This document shows positions 13,913-20,765 of a stretch of 23,885 nucleotides of DNA, one piece after another. This stretch comes from Massilia sp. UBA2604 (GTDB lineage Bacteria > Pseudomonadota > Gammaproteobacteria > Burkholderiales > Burkholderiaceae_D), in contig DDKG01000234.1 of NCBI GenBank assembly GCA_002339265.1, forward strand, positions 1 through 23,885, written 5' to 3'. Both the position numbers and the translations under genes were made by a program. Each line of letters starts with the position of its first letter. Within the stretch, counting starts at the first letter, position 1. The notes beneath the pieces are model-generated. The model did not search any database, was not told the origin of the DNA, and worked only from the letters and a program-made list of their open reading frames with translations.

Positions 13913-15566
13913 AATGAACCTGCAGGACCATTGGCGCGGCCGTGCGCGCTACACCGTCTTCGACAGCGACGGCTCCCATGTCCGCGCAGTGATCGATGCC
14001 TGGCGCGCCGACCCGCAGCGGCCCGCGCGCCTGCACGTGGTGGCGCTCACCGATGCGCTGCAGCCGGGCTTTCACCGCATCCCCCAGGACGACCGACAAG
14101 TCACGCTCGACCTGATCGCGGCGCCGCTGGACACCGCGCTGGCCGAGTTGAACGCCCACCCCGATTTCGTCTACCTGCACGGCGCGCAGGGCACGGCTTT
14201 CGTCCGTCCACTGGCGCGCCTGACGGCCCTTGGCGCGCGGCTGGAATCACATGGCCTGGATGATGAACAGCGCGCGGCCCTGGCCGCCCTGGGCTTCGTC
14301 TTCGACGGCGATGGCGCGACCTTCGCCACCCGCAAGCCGCGCCTGCCGTCGACGCCGGAACCTGACCGGCGTGCGCTGGTGCTGGGCGCCGGCGTGGCCG
14401 GCTGCGCCGCGGCGGCGCGCCTGTGCGCGCGCGGCTGGCAGGTCACGCTCGTCGAACGCCATCCGCAAGTGGCGACGGAAGCGTCGGGCAACCTGGCCGG
14501 CATCTTCATGCCGCTGCTGTCGCGCGACGATAATATTCCGACCCGCCTGACGCGCGCCGCCTACCTGTACGCGCTGCGCCTGTGGGAGCAGCTGGGCGGC
14601 GTGGGCCGCGCCTTCGACGGCGACCAATGCGGCGTGCTGCAGTTGTCGCGCGATGCCGGCCATGCGGCCGTGTCGCGCGCGATCGCCGGTGACGGCACGG
14701 TGACGCCCGACTTCGCGCGCTGGCTCGAACCGATCGAGGCCGAAGCGCTGCTCGGCCTGCCCGCGCCGGATGGCGGCTGGCTGTTCCCGGAAGGTGGCTG
14801 GGCACGGCCGGGCAGCGTGTGCGAGGCGATGCTGGCGTCCTGCGGCGACCTGCTGACGCGGCGCTTCGGCGCCGGCGACGTGCGCCTCGAGCGGGAGGGC
14901 GACGAGTGGATCGCGCGCGGCGCCGACGGCAATGCGATCGGCCAGGCCCCGACCGTGGTGCTGGCCAGCGGCGCCGGCGCGCGCCAGATGGCGCAGAGCG
15001 CCGACCTGCCGCTGCAGGCGCTGCGCGGCCAGGTCACGCACCTGGCGCCGGAGCACGCGCCGCAACTGCCGCTGGTGCTGTGCCGCGAAGCCTACCTGAC
15101 CCCGTCCGCCCACGGCGTCACCTGCGCCGGCGCGACCTATGACCTGGACGCCGATCCGCAACTGCGCGCCGCCAGCCAGGAAGAGAACGTGGCGCGCCTG
15201 CGCGGCCTGGTCTCCGATCCGCAGGTCGCCGCGGGCGCGCCGCTGGCGGGCAGGGTGGGATTTCGCTGCGTGGCGCCGGACCGGCTGCCGCTGGTCGGCC
15301 GCCTGCCCGATTTCGCCGCCGCCGGAGCTACCGAACGCCTGCGCGATGTGCCGCGCCATCCCGGCCTGTACGGCTTGCTGGGCTATGCCTCGCGCGGCCT
15401 GATCTGGGCTCCCTTGGGCGCCGAACTGCTGGCCGCCCAGCTCGAAGGCGAGCCGATGCCGCTCGAGATGGCCCTGGTCGATGCGCTCGATCCGGCCCGT
15501 TTCGTGCTGCGCGCGCGCCGCAACAGCCGCCATCCGGCGCCGAACGCCACGGATATCGACTCTTGA
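13875..15566 (+). CDS. mnmC: MnmC-like tRNA wobble-uridine enzyme with eroded methyltransferase domain
   Basis: The protein is up to 563 aa; the start could be ATG 13875 (inside tag) or ATG 13914 (one base after the tag stop). The C-terminal part (from about residue 166) is an FAD-dependent DAO-type oxidoreductase: GAGVAG at 171-176, VERHPQVATEASGNLAGIFMP-like region, and late motifs GRVGFRCVAPDRLPLVG and GLYGLLGYASRGLIWAP, which mark MnmC. This domain converts cmnm5(s2)U34 to nm5(s2)U34 in tRNA. The N-terminal 155 residues align with MnmC methyltransferase (RARYTVFDSD, AWRADPQRPARLH, PGFHR) but lack the SAM loop (ETGFGLGLNF in relatives reads DSDGSHVRAV) and the DGFAPAKNP motif (here LHGAQGTAF). 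Usual length is about 650. Methylation is therefore unlikely. Confidence 0.87.
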   Translation: MTANVTVAAGAVEMNLQDHWRGRARYTVFDSDGSHVRAVIDAWRADPQRPARLHVVALTDALQPGFHRIPQDDRQVTLDLIAAPLDTALAELNAHPDFVYLHGAQGTAFVRPLARLTALGARLESHGLDDEQRAALAALGFVFDGDGATFATRKPRLPSTPEPDRRALVLGAGVAGCAAAARLCARGWQVTLVERHPQVATEASGNLAGIFMPLLSRDDNIPTRLTRAAYLYALRLWEQLGGVGRAFDGDQCGVLQLSRDAGHAAVSRAIAGDGTVTPDFARWLEPIEAEALLGLPAPDGGWLFPEGGWARPGSVCEAMLASCGDLLTRRFGAGDVRLEREGDEWIARGADGNAIGQAPTVVLASGAGARQMAQSADLPLQALRGQVTHLAPEHAPQLPLVLCREAYLTPSAHGVTCAGATYDLDADPQLRAASQEENVARLRGLVSDPQVAAGAPLAGRVGFRCVAPDRLPLVGRLPDFAAAGATERLRDVPRHPGLYGLLGYASRGLIWAPLGAELLAAQLEGEPMPLEMALVDALDPARFVLRARRNSRHPAPNATDIDS

Positions 15567-15633
15567 CCGTTGCGCCGCCGCAAACGTGCGCGCGGAATGG
15601 GCGTGTGCGGCCAAACTGTAGAATGCCTGCGGG

Positions 15634-15639
15634 TATAAT
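15634..15639 (+). promoter_or_regulatory. -10 element upstream of the kinase/TPR-regulator operon
   Basis: A consensus TATAAT lies 39 bp before the kinase ATG in the 111-bp gap after mnmC. No good -35 is visible at 17 bp (CCAAAC). Downstream GGCC-gaaag-GGCC (15658-15670) could form a small hairpin in the leader. Confidence 0.5.
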
Positions 15640-15677
15640 TTACTGGTAGCAACTTTTGGCCGAAAGGGCCTGTCCGG

Positions 15678-16379
15678 ATGGAAGATTCACAACATTCGCC
15701 CGAGCTGTTCCTGTTCCTGGCGTCGACCGCGCACGACATGAAGAACTCGATCAGCGTCCTGTCCGGCACGCTCGAGCGCCTGCTCGACGGCGCCTCGCCC
15801 GAGACCGAGAAGGCGTATGCGCAAATGGCGCAGATGCTGTACCAGACGCGGCGCCTGAACGACAACCTGATGCAGCTGCTGGCGCTGTACAAGCAGGTCG
15901 GCAAGCCCGGCTATCCGTTCGACGTCCAGCCGCTCGAGGTCGGCCAGCTGGTCGAACAGGTGGTGGCGCTCGCGCGCGTGCTGCTCGAGTCGCGCGGCGT
16001 GAGCCTGGAGCTCGACGTCGATCCCGAACTGATCGCCCACGTCGACGAAGACCTGATCGTGGGCGTGGTCTCGCACGCCGTCAACAACGCGCTGCACTAC
16101 ACGCGCGATCGCATCCGCCTGTCGGCGCGCGAGGTCGATGGCGACCTCGAGATCCGGGTCGAGGACAACGGCGCCGGCTTCCCGCCTGCGCTGCTGGCGG
16201 CAGGCACGCCGGGCAGCGGCGACAGCGGCGTCAACTTCCTGACCAATAGCGCCGGCCTGGGCCTGTACTTCTCGGGCGAGGTCGCGCGCATGCACCGTCA
16301 CCGCGAGCGCTCCGGCGCGGTGCGGCTCGAAAACGGCGGTCCGCTCGGCGGCGGCTGCTTCATCCTGACCCTGCCATGA
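15678..16379 (+). CDS. Small sensorless histidine kinase
   Basis: The 233-aa protein consists of little more than a kinase core. The H-box is at the very start (H19 in STAHDMKNSISVL), then a helical dimerisation segment, N-box N136/N137 (HAVNNALHYT), G1 VEDNGAGFP (161-169) and G2 AGLGLYFSGE (192-201). No transmembrane segment and no PAS, GAF or Cache domain is present, so it is cytosolic and must receive its signal through a partner. Its stop overlaps the start of the receiver-TPR gene (ATGA), so the two are translationally coupled and probably a cognate pair. Kinases of this reduced type often act together with a TPR or chemosensory partner; this last point is inference. Confidence 0.88.
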   Translation: MEDSQHSPELFLFLASTAHDMKNSISVLSGTLERLLDGASPETEKAYAQMAQMLYQTRRLNDNLMQLLALYKQVGKPGYPFDVQPLEVGQLVEQVVALARVLLESRGVSLELDVDPELIAHVDEDLIVGVVSHAVNNALHYTRDRIRLSAREVDGDLEIRVEDNGAGFPPALLAAGTPGSGDSGVNFLTNSAGLGLYFSGEVARMHRHRERSGAVRLENGGPLGGGCFILTLP

Positions 16380-18154
16380 ACACGCCTGCCGCTCTCCCTG
16401 TGCCGGAACCCAAGCCAGACGCCACGCCGCATCCAAAGCCGGTCGCCCCGGCGGCAGTCGCCAAGCCCAAGGTGCTCGAAGAGATCGACTGGGCCAGCAA
16501 GCATTACCTGATCGTCGACGACTTCGTCGGCATCCGCCAGCTGCTGCGCGAGAGCCTGCGCAGCCTGGGCGCACGGAATATCGACCAGGCATCGAGCGGC
16601 GGCGAGGCCATGGGCCTGCTCAACAAGCTGCGCTACGACGTGGTGCTGTGCGACTACAATCTGGGCGAGGGCAAGAACGGCCAGCAGGTGCTGGAAGAAG
16701 CGCGCATGCGCCAGCTCCTGATGCCGTCCTCGGTGTTCGTGATGGTGTCGGCCGAGAAGAGCGTGGAATCGGTGATGGGCGCGGCCGAGCACCAGCCCGA
16801 TGCCTACCTGGTCAAGCCGATCACCGAGGGCGTGCTGCTCACGCGCCTGAACCGTGTGTGGCGGCGCAAGCAGATCTTCCGCCTGATCGACCAGGCCTTC
16901 GTCGAGAAGGATTACCTGCGCGCGGCGCGCCTGTGCGACGAACAGATCGCCGCCCGCAAGGTGCACGAGATCGAGCTGCTGCGCATGAAGGCGCGCATGC
17001 TGGAGCGCAGCGGCCAGCCGGCGCGGGCGCGCGAGGTGTACGAGAAAGTGCTGGCCCAGCGCGAATACCACTGGGCGCGCGCGGGCCTGGGCAAGATCCG
17101 CATGGCCGACGGCGACTTCGAGCAGGCGCGCCAGATGTTCCAGACCGTGATCGCCGAGAACCGCCACTACATCGACGCCTACGACCAGCTGGCCCGCGCC
17201 TACCAGGGCATGGGCCAGCACGAGGAAGCGGCCGCGGTGCTCGAGCGCGCGGCCAAGCTGTCGCCCAATTCGGTGCCGCGCCAGCGCCACCTGGGGCAGG
17301 CCGCGCTGCGCCTGGGGAACGTGCCGATGGCCGAGAAGGCTTTCCGCAAATGCCTGGTGATCGGCGAGTATTCGATCCGCAAGGCGCCGGACGACTATCT
17401 CGGCCTGGCGCGCGTGTGCGGCCTGAAGGGCAATACCAAGGATGCGCTGCAGCTGCTCCTGCTGGCCCAGCGCGAATTCGGCAGCGAACACGAACACATC
17501 GTGCTGCGCGCGAAGATCACCGAAGGCCACGTCTACCACGAGAGCGGCGACTACCTGAACGCGCGCCGCGCCGGCGACGAGCTGGAGGCGATGCTGCAGG
17601 CCGATCCCGCGCGGCCCGGCACCGCGATCTGCATCGAGATGGCGACCCTGCTGTTCGCGGTGGGTGTCAAGGGCACGCCGAACGAGGTGCTGGCCTACGT
17701 CATCCGCAACAACCACGACAACACCCTGCTGCAGGACGAGGTGCAGAAGATCTTCGACCGCGCGCGCCTGTCCGACGAGGGCGCGCTCATCATCCGCACC
17801 GCGCGCAAGGAAGCGGTGGACCTGATGAACCAGGGTGTGGTGCTGTGGAAGACCGGCAAACTGCCCGACGCCGTCAAATGGATGCGCAAGGCGCGCGAAC
17901 GGCTGCCGGACAACGTCCGGGTGCTGTTCAACGCGGTGCAGATCCTGATCTCGCACATGCAGCAGCGCGGGTACGATCCCGAACTGGAGGTCGAGGCTCG
18001 ACATGTGCTGGAACACGTCGACCGGCTGCAGCCGGGCCAGCAGCGCTTCGCGCAGCTGATGGAGCAGCTGGGCGCGTTGCAGCCGAAACCCGAAGCCGTC
18101 CAGCCGGCCGCGCCACAGGCCGGAGATGAAGAGGGCGCGGCGCCCAAGGCCTGA
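16376..18154 (+). CDS. Response regulator with receiver and TPR domains
   Basis: The 592-aa protein begins with a Pro/Ala/Lys-rich disordered segment (1-33). A receiver domain follows (43-160) with acidic pair D48/D49, phospho-acceptor D93 in VLCDYNLGEGKNG, S125 and K147 in YLVKPI. From about 165 onward it is all-helical with tetratricopeptide-type repeats, for instance ARMLERSGQPARAREVYEKV, AYDQLARAYQGMGQHEEAAA and LGQAALRLGNVPMAEKAFRK; another repeat-like pair lies near 475-545. There is no DNA-binding or enzymatic output domain, so output is probably protein-protein interaction through the TPR surface. It is the partner of the overlapping kinase. The family is widespread in gamma- and betaproteobacteria but of poorly defined role. 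Confidence 0.87.
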   Translation: MNTPAALPVPEPKPDATPHPKPVAPAAVAKPKVLEEIDWASKHYLIVDDFVGIRQLLRESLRSLGARNIDQASSGGEAMGLLNKLRYDVVLCDYNLGEGKNGQQVLEEARMRQLLMPSSVFVMVSAEKSVESVMGAAEHQPDAYLVKPITEGVLLTRLNRVWRRKQIFRLIDQAFVEKDYLRAARLCDEQIAARKVHEIELLRMKARMLERSGQPARAREVYEKVLAQREYHWARAGLGKIRMADGDFEQARQMFQTVIAENRHYIDAYDQLARAYQGMGQHEEAAAVLERAAKLSPNSVPRQRHLGQAALRLGNVPMAEKAFRKCLVIGEYSIRKAPDDYLGLARVCGLKGNTKDALQLLLLAQREFGSEHEHIVLRAKITEGHVYHESGDYLNARRAGDELEAMLQADPARPGTAICIEMATLLFAVGVKGTPNEVLAYVIRNNHDNTLLQDEVQKIFDRARLSDEGALIIRTARKEAVDLMNQGVVLWKTGKLPDAVKWMRKARERLPDNVRVLFNAVQILISHMQQRGYDPELEVEARHVLEHVDRLQPGQQRFAQLMEQLGALQPKPEAVQPAAPQAGDEEGAAPKA

Positions 18155-18186
18155 GTCATGACGCACATTGGGCGTTCAACGGCTGG

Positions 18187-19380
18187 TCAATGCTTAAAAC
18201 TGGTTGTCGCCGCCGGCGTGAACAGGTTCTCGAAGCCGGCGTCCTCGATATCTTCCAATAGTCCGATCAGCACCAGAGACACCTGCTTGAGTTCACGCAT
18301 CAGGGGCGCGATGTCGGCCTGGTTCGCCCCTAGACGGATGCGCTCGACGACGCGGGCGCCGATCTCGTGCAGCCTGCGGTGCGGCGCATCGAGCGCGTGG
18401 TAAGTGGGCGTGCCCGCGAAATAGCGGCCTTCGCTCAGGTACCAGCGGCCGAGGGCGCACTTGGTGACGCACAGGGTCGGGTGGCCGGCCGACTGGCGCA
18501 GCGGCGCATCCGGCGGCAGGGCGGCGCGCCGGATCGCGAAGCTGGCCAGCTGGCGCCGCCACTGCACGTGGTCGACGATCGCCATGTGCACCAGGCCGAC
18601 CGGCAGGCCGCGGCACTTGCCGGCGGCGGCGCAGAATGCCTTGAAGCCTTCGAGGGGCAGGGCGCGGCTGATCAGGAAGCCCTGGGCTACGCCGCAGCCG
18701 GCTTCCACCAGGAAGTCGTGCTGCGCGACCGTCTCGACGCCCTCGGCGACCACTTCCAGCCCGAGTTCGTGGCCGAGCCGGATCGAGGAGCGGACGATGG
18801 TCGCGTTCTTGGGCGAGTCGAGCATGCGCACCACGATGCCCTGGTCCAGCTTGATGGTCGTGAAGGGCCACTGGCTCAGTGTATCGATGCTCGAGTAGCC
18901 GATGCCGTAGTCGTCCATCGCCAGTCCGATCCCGGCCTCGGTCAGCGCCTGGACGTTGTACAGCACGCAGGGGGCGGCCTGCAGGGCTTGCGTCTCGGTG
19001 ATCTCGAGTTCGAGCGCCGTCGGCGGCAGCCCGCCGCGCACGATGGCGTCGAGGATCATGCTGGTGAGCGTGCTGTTTTCGAGGTCGCACGAGCACACAT
19101 TGAACGACACTTGGAACTGGTCCGCCATGCCGCTGTCGACCATGTCATGCACCAGCTGCGGCAGCAGCCGCCGGGTCAGGCTCTTGAGCAGGCCGGCGCG
19201 CTCGATGGCGCCGATGAAGGCGGATGCCGGCAGCAGCGTGCCGTCGGGGCGCTGCCAGCGCACCAGGGCCTCGGCGCCGACGATGCGGTTGCTGGTCAGC
19301 GATACCTTGGGCTGGTAGTACAGGACGAATTCGCGTCGGCGCAGCGCGCCGGCGATGTCCTCCCTCCTGGCGATCGACAT
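18187..19380 (-). CDS. EAL c-di-GMP phosphodiesterase with C-terminal CZB zinc-binding domain
   Basis: The 397-aa soluble protein has an EAL domain (about 8-250) with all expected catalytic residues: E37 (EALVRW), N94, E126 and E129 (EITE), D156/D157 (DDYGIGYSS), K177, E213 (EGVET) and Q233. Active hydrolysis of c-di-GMP to pGpG is therefore likely. The C-terminal part (about 265-345) matches the CZB domain: H271 with W274, C308 in CALGRW, H334 (DAPH) and H338 (RRLHE), the 3His/1Cys zinc site. CZB domains bind zinc very tightly and often control chemoreceptors and, in DgcZ, a diguanylate cyclase. This arrangement suggests zinc- or hypochlorite-modulated c-di-GMP breakdown. It is convergent with the TPR regulator and is apparently transcribed alone. 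Confidence 0.88.
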   Translation of the reverse strand: MSIARREDIAGALRRREFVLYYQPKVSLTSNRIVGAEALVRWQRPDGTLLPASAFIGAIERAGLLKSLTRRLLPQLVHDMVDSGMADQFQVSFNVCSCDLENSTLTSMILDAIVRGGLPPTALELEITETQALQAAPCVLYNVQALTEAGIGLAMDDYGIGYSSIDTLSQWPFTTIKLDQGIVVRMLDSPKNATIVRSSIRLGHELGLEVVAEGVETVAQHDFLVEAGCGVAQGFLISRALPLEGFKAFCAAAGKCRGLPVGLVHMAIVDHVQWRRQLASFAIRRAALPPDAPLRQSAGHPTLCVTKCALGRWYLSEGRYFAGTPTYHALDAPHRRLHEIGARVVERIRLGANQADIAPLMRELKQVSLVLIGLLEDIEDAGFENLFTPAATTSFKH

Positions 19381-19409
19381 GGCATTTCCCGTGGACGTTC
19401 CATACCAAT

Positions 19410-19438
19410 GTTATCCGCCGAAGCCGCCAGCCGGTCAA
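19410..19438 (-). promoter_or_regulatory. Candidate sigma-70 promoter for the EAL-CZB gene
   Basis: On the minus strand TTGACC (19433-19438) and GATAAC (19410-19415) are separated by 17 bp, about 30 bp before the EAL gene ATG. The -35 is good; the -10 matches only four of six consensus positions. Confidence 0.35.
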
Positions 19439-19477
19439 GCGCTTCTCGATCCCTCATCGGCGGGAGGCCGCTGATCC

Positions 19478-20734
19478 TCAGTAGTCGACCGGGTAGTCCT
19501 TGCGGAACTTCGCGCCGCTGAATGCTTTCTTCTGGGTCCAGTCCTGGGCCGGGCTGGTCCAGTAGGAATCGTCGGCCGGCAGTCCCAGCGCCAGGAAGCT
19601 GGAGGCGGCGATATACATGCTGCCGTTGTTGGAATACCAGTCGCCCAGCTCCGGCTGGTGGCCGGCAAAGCCGATGGTGAGGTAGCCGTCCTTGGTGAAG
19701 TTGCCGGGATCGGTGTACAAGGCCTGGTGCACCGCCTGCAGCGCCGCCCGTACCTGGCCCTCGGGGAGATTTGGCGGCAGCTGCTTGCGCCAGGCCAGCA
19801 GGGCCAGCGGCTGGAAGGCGGCGCTGCGGTAGGTCAGCGAGCGGCCGACCGGGGGGAAGGTCCCCTGCGGCGAGATGAAGCGTTCCAGGTGCTCGCCGTA
19901 GCGCTGCATGCGTTTCAGGGCCTGGGCGCGCAGCTCGGCCGGCTTGCCGTTCCAGAATGGCGCATTATGGCGTTCGAGCACTTCGAGGATCTCGAGCAGC
20001 ATCGGGTACATCACGAAGGAGCTGTAGTAGTCGAAGTGGAAGGATTCGCCATCCTTGATCCAGCCGTCGCCCACATACCACTCGTTGATCTTGCGGATCG
20101 CGACATTGGTGCGCAGCGGGTCGGCCTCTTCGCCGACCGACAGCAGCCAGGCTTCGTTCATCGCCGCGAACAGCAGCCAGTTGATGTAGGGCGGCTCGAT
20201 CCGGCGCAGACCCTTGATCTCGGCGACGATGCGTTTTTTAGTAGTCGCGTCGAGCGGCTCCCACAGGGCTTTCGGCGCGCGCATCAGCGCGTTGGTGAAG
20301 TAGGCCGAGTCGACCAGGGCCTGGCCGTGGCCGCGCCAGGTCAGGTAGTCGGGACTCTTCGGGTCGACCGAATGTACGTAACTCTGCAGCGCCTGCTGGC
20401 GCAGGCGCGCGCGTGTTTTACCCTCAGGCGTGGCATCGTCCGGCAGCGCCAGCCACGGGGCGACGCCGGCGATCAGGCGGCCGAAGCACTCCAGATAGGC
20501 GACGTTCTTGTCGCGGCCATCCCAGGTCGGGCTGACTTCAAGCGCGAAATTTTTCTTCAGTTCGCCGCGCGCCATGTTCGACAGCACCGGCTCGACCATC
20601 TTTTGCAGCAGGGCGGCCATGTATGCGCGGTCGTTCCCCGCGGCGGCCGTGGTTGCAGCCGCAGTCGCCGGCATGGACAGGCCCGTGAACGCGGCGCCCG
20701 CCGCCAGGCTGCCGATGAAATCTCTTCGTTGCAT
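19478..20734 (-). CDS. DUF2264 protein, Tat-type leader, polysaccharide-utilisation operon
   Basis: The 418-aa protein starts with a Tat-like leader (MQRRDFIGSLAAGAAFTG) cleaved near an ATAAA segment. The mature part matches DUF2264 (PF10022): FGRLIAGVAPWLALP, YLTWRGHGQALVDSAYFTNAL, INWLLFAAMNEAWLL and DGWIKDGESFHFDYYSSFV. This family has an (alpha/alpha)-barrel look and occurs in pectin and rhamnogalacturonan utilisation clusters; a polysaccharide-acting enzyme role is plausible, but no reaction can be given. A clear AAGGAGA site precedes the ATG. It lies 31 bp after the GH35 gene on the same strand and is probably the last gene of the operon seen here. Confidence 0.85.
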   Translation of the reverse strand: MQRRDFIGSLAAGAAFTGLSMPATAAATTAAAGNDRAYMAALLQKMVEPVLSNMARGELKKNFALEVSPTWDGRDKNVAYLECFGRLIAGVAPWLALPDDATPEGKTRARLRQQALQSYVHSVDPKSPDYLTWRGHGQALVDSAYFTNALMRAPKALWEPLDATTKKRIVAEIKGLRRIEPPYINWLLFAAMNEAWLLSVGEEADPLRTNVAIRKINEWYVGDGWIKDGESFHFDYYSSFVMYPMLLEILEVLERHNAPFWNGKPAELRAQALKRMQRYGEHLERFISPQGTFPPVGRSLTYRSAAFQPLALLAWRKQLPPNLPEGQVRAALQAVHQALYTDPGNFTKDGYLTIGFAGHQPELGDWYSNNGSMYIAASSFLALGLPADDSYWTSPAQDWTQKKAFSGAKFRKDYPVDY

Positions 20735-20765
20735 TGTGTCTCCTTGTCGTTATCCGAATCGTGGC

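Noticed and set aside
16298..18166. Long minus-strand open frame (622 codons) opposite the receiver-TPR gene
   Set aside because: His/Gln/Arg/Leu-rich shadow of the real gene, with no domain resemblance.
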